Positions 24,801-32,432 of a stretch of DNA of 39,014 nucleotides are shown piece after piece. Source of the stretch: Saprospiraceae bacterium. GTDB taxonomy: Bacteria > Bacteroidota > Bacteroidia > Chitinophagales > Saprospiraceae. How positions within the stretch are numbered: position 1 is the first letter of the stretch; the number at the start of each line of letters is the position of its first letter. The notes under the pieces are model-generated. The model saw only the letters and a list, made by a program, of their open reading frames with translations. It ran no database searches and was not told where the DNA came from. Both the position numbers and the translations under genes were made by a program. The stretch covers positions 1 to 39,014 of the forward strand of contig JAHDCZ010000020.1 of the NCBI GenBank assembly GCA_020629615.1. The letters are read 5' to 3'.

Positions 24801-25668
24801 AATTGCAGAAATTAGACAATTAGCAGGACCTGCTAGTGGCGAATCGTTCAATTTTGGAAAAACGGATGTTATTTTTGAAATAGAAGATTTTGGAGGAAAT
24901 GTTGTCGAATGTTCGTTTGAAGTCTTTGTTGACATCAACTTTGAATACGATTATCAAAGTAATAATGTAGTTTGTTACGGTGAAAACAATGGAACAGTAG
25001 AGTTTAGCTTCTCAGGGACTAACCTCCCTTTTGAGGTCGAATTTGATGACAATGACATTGATCCAAATGCACTTTTTGCTGGAGAATATCCATATCAGGT
25101 TGTCGATGCTACGGGTTGCTATATATTAGACACTCTCGTCATTGAAGAACCCGATTCATTCTATATCAGCAATGTTGTGATTACAGATGCGACAAATTCC
25201 AACTCTTTTGATGGCATGATTGATATTACTGTCGTCGGAGGTACTCCAAATTATAGTTTTCAATGGTTTAAAGACGGTGGTATTGTGGGCGTAGATGAAG
25301 ACCTTGCAAATCTTGAAGAAGGCACCTACAGTGTGGTAATTATTGACGCCAATGATTGTACTTATGTTTCTGATGAATTTGTTGTCCAAAATACAGTATC
25401 ATCTTATGATCTAGATTTGAAAAATGAAATCGATTATTATCCAAATCCAGCAAACAATGTAATCAACATCAAACTTTTGAATGATACGAAAAGATTACGT
25501 AACATTCAGATTTATAATTTACAAGGAGCACTAGTTTTAAATCAAGATGTTTCTTCAAATGAAATTCGGCAGTCTGTAAAAAATCTAGATAACGGACTTT
25601 ATTTTATTCGATTGCAAATTGATGAAACTCTGCTTAGTCTGAAGTTGATCATTAATCATGAACCTTAG
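21844..25668 (+). CDS. Giant T9SS-secreted protein with choice-of-anchor V and SprB repeats
   Basis: A 1274-residue secreted protein. A signal peptide (about 1-23) leads into a choice-of-anchor V-like domain beginning SGGFTGAPGDGTCAGSCHGG (about 30-50) and running to about 190. Nine consecutive SprB-type repeats of about 75 residues follow (about 195-880), each with a CxGxxNGxxxxxxxGGxxPYxxxW core, an LxxGxYxVxVxD strand and a second Cys. A HYR-like segment (about 885-1030, DNCGIAGFIYDQ, VPPNVLCP, DNCGIAEIRQL), two more SprB-like modules (about 1035-1185), and a type-A T9SS sorting domain (about 1195-1274, YYPNPANNVINIK, GLYFIRLQ) complete it. SprB repeats occur in gliding adhesins of Flavobacterium; adhesion is a reasonable inference. 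A -7-like TTTATTTG precedes the gene. Confidence 0.9.
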   Translation: MKMNKKFFSPLLIIGAILLLANSSQHPTSGSGGFTGAPGDGTCAGSCHGGTGGGIDGTINISGFPAMIVANTTYTLSIDVTATAGTPAEVGFQMVALNSLNLNSGTFSNPSTGSSIKMVAGRSYHGHNPAASISIGSTVTWTVDWTAPSNPNGETITFYAGSILANGNNNNGGDKFIATNASGTLTGATVPVTLSITGQTDVICQGEMNGTATVSVTGGTSPYTLLWDNGETSNTAMFLDAGLHTVVATDAVMNTGSTTVMINEPSAVVGSIVNQFDATCFGFADGSANLVATGGTPPYSFTWPDAIVSPARSDLEANSYTVVVSDINDCSSSFEITIGQPAQLTTSSTKLTEPTCGNSDGLISVGSVGGTPGYTYSWSTGESGNSISGLTADTYTVSTTDANLCTSIDSFTLFDSSTINISVINQTDATCSEFADGTAEVEATGGMGPYTFSWSDTGMGNLRTDLLAGNYVVTVEDSNNCLDSLTIIIGQLPTLIGSIDQITEPTCFGDSNGGAIVSATGGTPPYSFIWPDGTVNDTINNLTAGVYIVEIVDSLMCSSSINIQITEPQQIVITLDSLNSPLCNGDQNGMVALSANGGLGNLSYQWPDMSNDSIRTDLGAGIYWITVTDSLACLDSLQVILSQPTQLVANATTTAETTSGENDGTATASPTGGTMPYEYDWSTGDSIAMIMDLAPGNYVVTVTDSNGCAIEEIVAVAPGDCSMMINVNTTPVSCFGTTNGTAIVNVVDGTAPYEYAWSTDDSTSIVTGLATGVYSVTVTDSLLCQSIISNVFVDTPEEISVTPVIIEAPVCANESTGVISVSLNGGTGPFSYDWELGSTSDTLIGVLPGSYPVTVTDINLCTGSGIVNLGNADFESPISLLNDITLNIDNAGNIDTFGDADIDGGSTDNCGIAGFIYDQNPFDCMDIGVQTLLIDIVDDNGNVKKDSITVTIIDAVPPNVLCPTDIVTNNCNPLTFPEPTAFDNCGIAEIRQLAGPASGESFNFGKTDVIFEIEDFGGNVVECSFEVFVDINFEYDYQSNNVVCYGENNGTVEFSFSGTNLPFEVEFDDNDIDPNALFAGEYPYQVVDATGCYILDTLVIEEPDSFYISNVVITDATNSNSFDGMIDITVVGGTPNYSFQWFKDGGIVGVDEDLANLEEGTYSVVIIDANDCTYVSDEFVVQNTVSSYDLDLKNEIDYYPNPANNVINIKLLNDTKRLRNIQIYNLQGALVLNQDVSSNEIRQSVKNLDNGLYFIRLQIDETLLSLKLIINHEP
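22420..24480 (+). repeat. Nine tandem SprB-type protein repeats (about 225 bp each)
   Basis: Nine diverged modules encoded back to back. At protein level each keeps the same spacing of two Cys, a GGTxPYxxxW turn and a YxVxVTD strand; module 7 (about 23790-24010) has lost the first Cys (TTSGENDG). DNA identity between modules is low by eye, so these are old duplications, not recent expansion. Confidence 0.8.
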
Positions 25669-25744
25669 AAAGGACGCTTTAACAAATCATTAAAAGAAAC
25701 TTTGAAGATTATAGTGGAAATTTGCATGAGTTAAAGAATAAACT

Positions 25745-26146
25745 ATGAATTATTGGATAAGCTTTTGTATCGTTTTTCTTTTTTGCCTTTCGGCGAATAA
25801 AAAAGTAAGTGCGCAAACTTCTGAATATTTAACATTCGACGAAAGTCACATAGAACTTGGTGAAGTACGTTTTGGAGATCAAAGGGAAGGTGTATTTACT
25901 TTTACAAATGAAATGACTGAAGCCATCAAAATTGATATTATTGATGCTTGTGAATGTACCAGTTTGGATTGGACCCGAAAAGAAATTCTTCCAGGGGAAC
26001 AAGGAGAAATTAGCTTTGTTTTTGACAGTAGTAAAAAGGAAGAATCCGAAACAATAAGTATTGATATCACTCTCATGAATGAAGATCCGAAAACTGGAGG
26101 TCCAGTCATGCATTCTGTGAGCTACTCCTACAAATTAGTGAAATAA
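25745..26146 (+). CDS. DUF1573 domain secreted protein
   Basis: A 133-residue protein with a signal peptide (MNYWISFCIVFLFCLSANKKVSAQ) and one DUF1573 domain, an immunoglobulin-like (MSP/ASH-type) fold: LGEVRFGDQREGVFTFTNEM, the hallmark DACECTSLDWTRKEILPGEQGEISFVFDSS, and a closing SVSYSYKL strand. Members are common, often single-domain periplasmic or surface proteins of unknown function in Bacteroidota. It lies 76 nt after the SprB-repeat gene, which may mean co-transcription. The downstream gene is convergent, with a hairpin in the gap. Confidence 0.88.
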   Translation: MNYWISFCIVFLFCLSANKKVSAQTSEYLTFDESHIELGEVRFGDQREGVFTFTNEMTEAIKIDIIDACECTSLDWTRKEILPGEQGEISFVFDSSKKEESETISIDITLMNEDPKTGGPVMHSVSYSYKLVK

Positions 26147-26157
26147 TCAATAAGACC

Positions 26158-26184
26158 TAATGAAAATTTAAGTAATTTTCATTA
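26158..26184. terminator. Symmetric hairpin between convergent DUF1573 gene and lepA
   Basis: An 11-bp perfect inverted repeat (TAATGAAAATT, 26158-26168, and its complement 26174-26184) with a 5-nt loop sits in the 35-nt gap and includes the lepA stop codon. It is AT-rich with no separate T-run, so at best a weak bidirectional terminator or 3'-end stabiliser. Confidence 0.45.
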
Positions 26185-27975
26185 CTCATCCAACTTGAGA
26201 ACTTGTAAAAATGCCTTCTGAGGAACTTGGACACTTCCAATGCTTCGCATCTTTTTCTTTCCTTTCTTTTGTTTCTCCAAGAGCTTTCTTTTCCGAGTAA
26301 TATCTCCACCATAACATTTGGCAGTCACATCCTTTCGAAGTGCAGAAATGGTTTCTCTTGCAATAATTTTCATACCGATTGCAGCCTGTATTGCGATAAC
26401 AAATTGTTGTTTTGGCAAGAGTTCTTTCAATCGCTTACACATTTTACGACCAATATATTCCGCTTTTGTACGATGGACCAATGAAGTCAAGGCATCGACA
26501 TTCTCACCATTTAACTTGATATCTAGCTTGATCAAATCAGAAGCTCGATAATCAATCATGACATAATCAAACGAAGCATAACCTCGTGAAACTGATTTCA
26601 AACGATCATAAAAATCAAAAACAATTTCCGCTAAGGGTAATTCAAAAGTCAATTCAACTCGTTCGGTGGTGAGATAAGTCTGTTTCAACAAATTGCCTCG
26701 CTTATCCATACAAAGACTCATAATAGCTCCTATAAATTCCGGCTTTGTAATCATCTGCGCTTTGATATAAGGCTCCTCTACTCGATCAATTAAGGTTGGA
26801 TCGGGAAGATCGTTGGGTGTACGTATAGGCAAACGAACATTTTTCTTTGTATAAGCAACATAAGAAACGTTTGGCACAGTAGTAATAACTTCTTGATCAT
26901 ATTCTCTGGACAATCTTTCTTGAATGATTTCCAAATGCAACATCCCAAGAAATCCACATCGAAAACCAAAACCCAAAGCAATAGATGATTCTGGTTCAAA
27001 AACCAAAGAAGCATCATTCAACTGAAGTTTCTCTAAGCTATCTCTCAGGTCTTCAAAATCTTCATTTTCAATGGGATAGATCCCAGCAAATACCATAGGC
27101 TTGACATCTTCAAATCCATGAATTCCTTCTTCACAGGGACTCTCCGCATTAGTGATGGTATCCCCTACTTTGATCTCCTTGGAATCTTTGATTCCCGTAA
27201 TGATATAACCAACATTTCCCGCTTCAAGTTTATTCTTTGGAATTTGATCCATTTGCAAGACTCCAATTTCATCGGCATGATATTCCGCACCAGTGTTTAC
27301 AAAGCGAACTTTATCTCCTTTTCGCAATACACCGTTCATAATACGAAAATAGGCAATCACCCCTCTAAAAGAATTGAATACCGAATCAAAAATCAAAGCC
27401 TGTAATGGAGCATCTCTATCCCCTTCAGGGGAAGGTACGTTATCCACAATGGACTTCATGACATTCTCAATTCCAAATCCTGTTTTCCCACTTGCGTGAA
27501 TGATATCTTCCAATTTACAACCAATCAAGTCAATGATTTGATCAGAAACTTCATCGATCATTGCACTTTCCATATCCACTTTATTGAGGACTGGAATTAT
27601 TTCCAAATCATGCTCAATGGCCAAATAAAGGTTAGAAATGGTTTGTGCCTGAATACCCTGTGAGGCATCAACCAACAAAAGTGCTCCTTCACAAGCGGCA
27701 ATACTTCGAGAAACTTCATAAGAAAAATCAACATGACCTGGAGTATCGATCATATTGAAGGTATATTCTTCCCCATCCGAATGCTTATAATACATTTGAA
27801 TCGCATGACTCTTTATTGTAATTCCACGTTCTCTTTCTATATCCATATCATCAAGCGTCTGACTCTTCATATTTCTCTCCGAAACCGCTTGAGTGAATTC
27901 TAATAATCGATCTGACAAGGTGCTTTTACCATGATCGATATGGGCAATAACACAAAAATTTCTAATATTCTTCAT
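26182..27975 (-). CDS. lepA: Elongation factor 4 (LepA) GTPase
   Basis: A 597-residue translational GTPase that acts on ribosomes, reported to back-translocate or assist in initiation and assembly. The G domain begins [20 protein letters not shown] (G1), with ERERGITIK (G2), DTPGHVDF (G3), NKVDM (G4) and ASGKTGFG (G5). Later LepA-specific parts include [43 protein letters not shown], and the C-terminal domain with [37 protein letters not shown] and [25 protein letters not shown]. The start at ATG 27975 matches the family; a TTG nine bases upstream is within the -7 element and is rejected. Confidence 0.97.
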   Translation of the reverse strand: MKNIRNFCVIAHIDHGKSTLSDRLLEFTQAVSERNMKSQTLDDMDIERERGITIKSHAIQMYYKHSDGEEYTFNMIDTPGHVDFSYEVSRSIAACEGALLLVDASQGIQAQTISNLYLAIEHDLEIIPVLNKVDMESAMIDEVSDQIIDLIGCKLEDIIHASGKTGFGIENVMKSIVDNVPSPEGDRDAPLQALIFDSVFNSFRGVIAYFRIMNGVLRKGDKVRFVNTGAEYHADEIGVLQMDQIPKNKLEAGNVGYIITGIKDSKEIKVGDTITNAESPCEEGIHGFEDVKPMVFAGIYPIENEDFEDLRDSLEKLQLNDASLVFEPESSIALGFGFRCGFLGMLHLEIIQERLSREYDQEVITTVPNVSYVAYTKKNVRLPIRTPNDLPDPTLIDRVEEPYIKAQMITKPEFIGAIMSLCMDKRGNLLKQTYLTTERVELTFELPLAEIVFDFYDRLKSVSRGYASFDYVMIDYRASDLIKLDIKLNGENVDALTSLVHRTKAEYIGRKMCKRLKELLPKQQFVIAIQAAIGMKIIARETISALRKDVTAKCYGGDITRKRKLLEKQKKGKKKMRSIGSVQVPQKAFLQVLKLDE

Positions 27976-27981
27976 CGAGTG

Positions 27982-27989
27982 CAAATATA
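27982..27989 (-). promoter_or_regulatory. -7 element immediately upstream of lepA
   Basis: Minus-strand TATATTTG is an exact TAnnTTTG match ending 6 nt before the lepA ATG. Transcription from it would begin at or next to the start codon, implying a leaderless or nearly leaderless mRNA. The -33 region is not well matched. Confidence 0.4.
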
Positions 27990-28075
27990 CTTTATTTGAT
28001 GCTTGGCGAATTAAATGATTCTAAAAAATTGAGCTAAAAGCTTATTTTTATTGACTCATAATAAAATGTTCAATC

Positions 28076-29182
28076 ATGGAAGCTCAAAATAGATACATAA
28101 TTCTTCTAATTTGTTGTATGATCGGTTTCACCCTTGAAGCTCAGTTTAATTTCACCGATGTAAAATCAATTGAATGTACCGAAGTTAAAAGTCAAGATAG
28201 AACAGGGACTTGCTGGAGTTTTGCGACCTCTTCTTTTATTGAAAGTGAATTAATTAGATTAGGTAACAAAAATGTGGACCTGTCCGAGATGTTTGTGGTA
28301 CGCAATATCTACAAAGACAAAGCTTTTAATTACATCATGCGACAAGGCAAGGCCAATTTTAGTGAAGGAAGTTTAAGTCACGATCTATTGCGCATCGCTG
28401 GCTCCAAAGGTATGGTCCCAGAATCCGCCTATTCTGGAAAATTAGATGGTAATTTAAAACACGACCACAGTGAAATGGAAGCTGCTTTAAAAGGATTTTT
28501 AGATGGCGTGTTGAAGAGCAAGAGATTATCTAATAAATGGATGGCTGCCTTTGAAGCTATCTTGGATACCTATATCGGCGAAGCTCCCAGTAATTTCACT
28601 GTTGATGGAATGAAATACACACCGAAATCTTACGGTGAATCGATGGGTTTAAATATGGATGATTATATTAACATCACTTCATTTACTCATCATCCATTTT
28701 ATTCTCAGTTCATATTGGAAATTCCCGACAACTATAGTAATGGTAGTTTTTATAATGTTCCTTTAGAAGATTTAATGTCTATTACCAATAATGCCATTGA
28801 AAATGGCTTTAGTATCGCATGGGATGGAGATGTGAGTGAAAAAGGATTTTCAGCTAGAGAAGGGATTGCCGTTTTACCATTCGACGAAAGTCGAAAAGAT
28901 ATTTTTAAAATGCCTGGCGGAGAAGTGACCGTAACACAAGAAAAAAGACAAGAATTGTTTGAAAATTATTCCACAACAGATGATCATTTAATGCACCTGG
29001 TTGGAACCGCAAAAGATCAAAAAGGCATCAAATACTTTAAAATCAAAAACTCCTGGGGTAAAATAAGTGACTTTGAAGGATTTTTGTACATGTCAGAAGC
29101 ATATTTGAAGATGAAAACCATCTCTATCTTAGTTCATAAAGATGCGATCCCTTCTAAGTTGAGAACCAAAATGGGTATTTAA
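28076..29182 (+). CDS. Exported C1B (bleomycin hydrolase-type) cysteine peptidase
   Basis: A 368-residue papain-fold peptidase. The N-terminus (YIILLICCMIGFTLEAQF) looks like a signal peptide, unlike the cytosolic bleomycin hydrolases. The catalytic set is complete: Cys46 in DRTGTCWSFAT, His304 in DDHLMHLVGTA, and Asn325 in YFKIKNSWGK. Typical C1B elements are LSEMFVVRNIY, DLLRIAGSKGMVPESAYSG, and MDDYINITSFTHHPFYSQFILEIPDN. It is shorter than classic bleomycin hydrolase (about 450). The export prediction rests on the hydrophobic stretch only; periplasmic or outer-membrane aminopeptidase activity is the inferred role. Transcribed divergently from lepA. Confidence 0.9.
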   Translation: MEAQNRYIILLICCMIGFTLEAQFNFTDVKSIECTEVKSQDRTGTCWSFATSSFIESELIRLGNKNVDLSEMFVVRNIYKDKAFNYIMRQGKANFSEGSLSHDLLRIAGSKGMVPESAYSGKLDGNLKHDHSEMEAALKGFLDGVLKSKRLSNKWMAAFEAILDTYIGEAPSNFTVDGMKYTPKSYGESMGLNMDDYINITSFTHHPFYSQFILEIPDNYSNGSFYNVPLEDLMSITNNAIENGFSIAWDGDVSEKGFSAREGIAVLPFDESRKDIFKMPGGEVTVTQEKRQELFENYSTTDDHLMHLVGTAKDQKGIKYFKIKNSWGKISDFEGFLYMSEAYLKMKTISILVHKDAIPSKLRTKMGI

Positions 29183-29248
29183 TTAAATCAAAAAAGGCAG
29201 CAAAACTTAGCTTGTAGCGTTTATATCTTGAGTTGTAATGCATTTAAC

Positions 29249-30019
29249 ATGATCAGATTATTATTATTCTGTTTTATTTTTTCGGTAGTGTCAAGTTGCT
29301 CTAAGGAATCCGAAACCATTGAGTTTATAAATCTTAATCAGGATTTTACGATATCTTTAAATCAACATTTGTCTGATCAGGGTTCTTTTCCTTCCATTCT
29401 TCTGCGTACAACCAACTATCTAAATTGTGCCAATTCTCAAATTTATAGTGAGAATAAGATTTCCCATAATGGTATCAATATGACCATTCTAGATATCATC
29501 ACCGATGGCGATTGTATATCTGGAATTAATCATGCTAGTACAGAGAAAGAAATAATATTACCAAATGGTGAATATCCTTTTTCTGTTGGAATATCCGAAA
29601 TCACCGAATATCAGGGATCATTGATCATCGAAAAAGATTATTATGATTTGGTTCTAGACAATCAGGAAGGGATCAATGTAAATCGAAACTCACTTCTAAG
29701 AATACCCAATGATATTATGTGGGGAACACTCCATAGCCCTGACTTACCAATTTCTGAATTGTTCGAGTTAATGAAAGCTGGTTTAGAAGATTTGGCTATT
29801 GAAAAAAATGATTTGGTTGTTGGAGATTACGATTATTTTGAAATAAATAATGATAGATCAATTAAAGTCCATAACTCAACTCAAGGGGAGCAGTATTATC
29901 ATTTTGTAATGCAACATAACCGTGATTATTTAGCTCTTAGTGAATATTTTAAAAACTTACGCTTAAATCATCCAAATCTTTTGATTGAAGTTAGAGAATC
30001 AAGCGGAATTCAATTCTAA
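29249..30019 (+). CDS. Lipoprotein of unknown function
   Basis: A 256-residue protein. ATG 29249 yields a lipoprotein signal MIRLLLFCFIFSVVSSCSKE with SSC as lipobox; an upstream TTG at 29228 is less likely. The mature part is mixed alpha-beta: FTISLNQHLSDQGSFPSILL, NYLNCANSQIYSE, ISHNGINMTILDIITDGDC, SVGISEITEYQGSLIIEKDYYDLVLD, and a helical C-terminal region ending LIEVRESSGIQF. I recognise no family. It lies 66 nt after the C1B peptidase on the same strand, so the two may be co-transcribed. Its last 4 nt overlap the end of the convergent Nudix gene. Confidence 0.65.
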   Translation: MIRLLLFCFIFSVVSSCSKESETIEFINLNQDFTISLNQHLSDQGSFPSILLRTTNYLNCANSQIYSENKISHNGINMTILDIITDGDCISGINHASTEKEIILPNGEYPFSVGISEITEYQGSLIIEKDYYDLVLDNQEGINVNRNSLLRIPNDIMWGTLHSPDLPISELFELMKAGLEDLAIEKNDLVVGDYDYFEINNDRSIKVHNSTQGEQYYHFVMQHNRDYLALSEYFKNLRLNHPNLLIEVRESSGIQF

Positions 30020-30705
30020 ATCTCGAATAAAAACCCTTTAGATTGCATTTGTTGATATTTCTCCTTGTCAAACTGATATAGTCTTGCAGGTCGATGTGCA
30101 ACGCCTTTTTGATATTCCGTAATATTCTGAAGTACATCCATACTTAAAAACTTTTTACGAAAATTTCTTTTATCTAATTTTTTGGAAAGCACTGTTTCGT
30201 ATAAACTTTGAATTTCGGAAAGGGTAAACTTTTTGGGTAGCAATTCAAATCCTATGGGTTTAACTCTTAGATTTCGTTTCAAATGCTGCAAGCATTCTTC
30301 AACAATCTCTTCGTGATCGTAAGCAAGTTTATCAATATCTGTCAAATAATGCCACTGTACCTGTCCTTTAAAATCAGGATCATTAATTTGCGCATTCGCT
30401 ACATTGATTAAAGAATAATATGCAACTGTTATTACTCGTCCCAAAGGGTGTCGAGAAACTTTACCAAATGTCTTTACTTGTTCTAAAAAGACATTGGTTA
30501 AACCGGTTAATTCTTCTAAAACTCTTCGAGGACTTAATTCTAGATCTTCATCTGGGCGCACCAAATCTCCAGGGAGACCCCACATGTCCTTAAAAGGACC
30601 TTCCTTTTTTCTAATAAGTAAGATTTTTAATCCTTCCTTATCAAAACCGAAGATCACATTGTCTACGGAAAAAGCGGAACTAAAATACTGTGGTTCTAAA
30701 GCCAT
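30016..30705 (-). CDS. Nudix-fold transcriptional regulator (NrtR/AraR-like) with winged helix
   Basis: A 229-residue protein with an N-terminal Nudix fold (about 10-140) and a C-terminal winged-helix DNA-binding domain (about 155-229, FTLSEIQSLYETVL, KRNFRKKFLSMDVLQ, ARLYQFDKEKYQ). The Nudix box LPGDLVRPDEDLELSPRRVL-EELTGL departs from GX5EX7REUXEEXGU: one residue is inserted, and two of its Glu positions carry Val and Leu, as in ligand-sensing members of the NrtR/AraR group. It probably binds a nucleotide-sugar or NAD-derived effector and regulates transcription instead of hydrolysing substrate (inference). It faces the threonine aldolase gene divergently, 63 nt apart. Target genes cannot be read from the window. 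Confidence 0.85.
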   Translation of the reverse strand: MALEPQYFSSAFSVDNVIFGFDKEGLKILLIRKKEGPFKDMWGLPGDLVRPDEDLELSPRRVLEELTGLTNVFLEQVKTFGKVSRHPLGRVITVAYYSLINVANAQINDPDFKGQVQWHYLTDIDKLAYDHEEIVEECLQHLKRNLRVKPIGFELLPKKFTLSEIQSLYETVLSKKLDKRNFRKKFLSMDVLQNITEYQKGVAHRPARLYQFDKEKYQQMQSKGFLFEI

Positions 30706-30719
30706 GGCCCATTAATCTA

Positions 30720-30751
30720 TTGTAAAAATAAAATTAATACGGTTATCTTCG
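30720..30751 (+). promoter_or_regulatory. Candidate promoter of the threonine aldolase gene
   Basis: TTG (30720-30722) and TATCTTCG (30744-30751, one mismatch to TAnnTTTG) are separated by 21 nt; the ATG is at 30769. It lies in the spacer shared with the divergent Nudix regulator. Confidence 0.4.
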
Positions 30752-30768
30752 AAAGTCCTTTAAAATTA

Positions 30769-31797
30769 ATGAATAGAATGATCAATCTTATTAGTGATAC
30801 CGTTACCTTACCCACTCCTAAAATGAAGGAATTCATGATGTCCGCCCCCTTAGGAGATGATGTATTTGCTGATGACCCAACGGTGAATAAACTCCAAGAC
30901 ATGATGGCAAATATGTTTCAAAAAGAAGCGGCGCTGTTTTGTCCTTCGGGAACAATGACCAATCAATTAGCCATTAAGTGCCACACGAATCCATTGGATG
31001 AGTTGATCTGTGATCATTATTCTCATGTTTACCAGTATGAAACTGGGGGTTATGCATTTAATTCAGCCATAGCGGTAAATCCATTAATAGGTCGTAACGG
31101 TAAAATCACAGCGGCGCAGGTAAAGGAGGCTGTAAAGCCCGTTTACGATTGGTTGCCAATCAGTAAATTGGTTGTTTTAGAAAATTCTTGTAATAAAGGT
31201 GGAGGTAGTTATTATCAATTAGAAGAGATTAAACCTATTCAATCCATATGTGAAGAGCATTCAATGAAACTTCATTTGGATGGTGCACGTTTATTTAATG
31301 TCTTGGTTGAAACCAAAGAAAAATGTGCTGATTATGGTAAAAGCTTTGATTCAATATCTATATGTCTTTCCAAGGGATTAGGGGCTCCCGTGGGCTCAGT
31401 CTTAATCGGGGACAAAGAATTTATCAGACAAGCGCGACGGTTCCGTAAAGTAATGGGAGGCGGCATGAGGCAGGCAGGATTATTGGCAGCGGCATGTATT
31501 TATGCCATGGAAAACAATATAGAGCGATTAAAAGATGATAACAATCGAGCCGCCCAATTAGGAGAAGTTTTAAGTCGACTAGATTATATAACAACTGTCA
31601 GACCTGTTAAAACAAACATAGTTATCTTCGATCTAATCGATGGCCTTACGGCGAATGAGTTTATTGATTATCTAAAAACGAGAAACATCCTTTGTTCAGC
31701 CTTCGGTCCACAAACCGTAAGATTTGTAACACATATGGGGATTGATGATCAATCTTTAGAACAAACCATCCAAGTGCTGAAAGAATATAAATATTAA
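30769..31797 (+). CDS. L-threonine aldolase (low specificity), PLP enzyme
   Basis: A 342-residue fold-type I PLP enzyme that splits threonine or allo-threonine into glycine and acetaldehyde in the cytoplasm. The start INLISDTVTLPTPKMKEFM, the following GDDVFADDPTVNKLQ, CPSGTMTNQLAIK (PLP phosphate binding), HLDGARLFN (Asp that pairs with the PLP nitrogen) and SICLSKGLGAPVGSVL with Schiff-base Lys202 are all diagnostic. FRKVMGGGMRQAG follows, as in the family. Length fits LtaE-type enzymes. Two ATG codons lie at 30769 and 30778; the first is used here. The end overlaps the convergent nuclease-family gene by 4 nt. Confidence 0.95.
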   Translation: MNRMINLISDTVTLPTPKMKEFMMSAPLGDDVFADDPTVNKLQDMMANMFQKEAALFCPSGTMTNQLAIKCHTNPLDELICDHYSHVYQYETGGYAFNSAIAVNPLIGRNGKITAAQVKEAVKPVYDWLPISKLVVLENSCNKGGGSYYQLEEIKPIQSICEEHSMKLHLDGARLFNVLVETKEKCADYGKSFDSISICLSKGLGAPVGSVLIGDKEFIRQARRFRKVMGGGMRQAGLLAAACIYAMENNIERLKDDNNRAAQLGEVLSRLDYITTVRPVKTNIVIFDLIDGLTANEFIDYLKTRNILCSAFGPQTVRFVTHMGIDDQSLEQTIQVLKEYKY

Positions 31798-32375
31798 GAC
31801 TTTGATCGATTATTGATTTCGTCTCGGATCTTCGCGGCAGCTTCATAGTCTTCTTTGGAAAGTGCTTCATCTAAAAGACCTTTTAGTGCTTTCAATGAAT
31901 GTCTCTGCAGTCCTTTTTCTTCTTTTTTCTCTTTTTTAACTAATCCTCTTTTACCTTCTAATTCATCATCAAGAATTACTCCCGCAGCATCCATAATAAA
32001 TTCATAGGTATAAATCGGACAATTAAAGCGAACTGCCATGGCGATTGCATCAGAAGTACGACTGTCCACTTCAATAACTTCAGTACCATTATCACATACT
32101 AGATGAGCATAGAAAATACCATCTAAAAGATTAGAAATAATAATTTCTTTAAGGTCAATGTTATAGTTTGACATCGTGTTTTTAAAAAGATCGTGCGTAA
32201 GGGGACGATTGGGTGTCATACTTTCCATTGCTACAGCAATGGCCTGCGCTTCAAACCCACCTATGACGATTGGTAAACGACGCTTACCTTCTAATTCTCC
32301 CAAAACAACCGCATAATTATGTGATTGAGTTACGCTATGAGATAAGGCTACGATTTCAAGCTCTATTTTTCGCAT
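31794..32375 (-). CDS. Bifunctional nuclease (BFN/DUF151) family protein with UVR motif
   Basis: A 193-residue cytoplasmic protein. The BFN (DUF151) domain covers about 1-135: KIELEIVALSHSVTQSHNYAVVLGE, RRLPIVIGGFEAQAIAVAMES, RPLTHDLF, and the core DSRTSDAIAMAVRFNCPIYTYEFIMD. A C-terminal UvrB/UvrC-type helical motif (about 160-190, LKGLLDEALSKEDYEAAAKIRDEI) follows after a Lys/Glu-rich linker. This two-domain layout is frequent in Bacteroidota. Plant BFN members have DNase/RNase activity; the bacterial function is not defined. The start is ATG 32375, not the TTG two codons before it. It lies 57 nt after etfA. Confidence 0.9.
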   Translation of the reverse strand: MRKIELEIVALSHSVTQSHNYAVVLGELEGKRRLPIVIGGFEAQAIAVAMESMTPNRPLTHDLFKNTMSNYNIDLKEIIISNLLDGIFYAHLVCDNGTEVIEVDSRTSDAIAMAVRFNCPIYTYEFIMDAAGVILDDELEGKRGLVKKEKKEEKGLQRHSLKALKGLLDEALSKEDYEAAAKIRDEINNRSKS

Positions 32376-32397
32376 GTTCAAGCTGCTTCTTTGAGCG

Positions 32398-32426
32398 TAA
32401 ATGTAAGGGTTTTAGAACAATCTCAA
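32398..32426 (-). promoter_or_regulatory. Possible promoter of the bifunctional nuclease gene
   Basis: On the minus strand TTG (32424-32426) and TACATTTA (32398-32405, one mismatch to TAnnTTTG) are 18 nt apart, 23 nt before the ATG. This may give expression separate from etfBA. Confidence 0.3.
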
Positions 32427-32432
32427 TAAATC

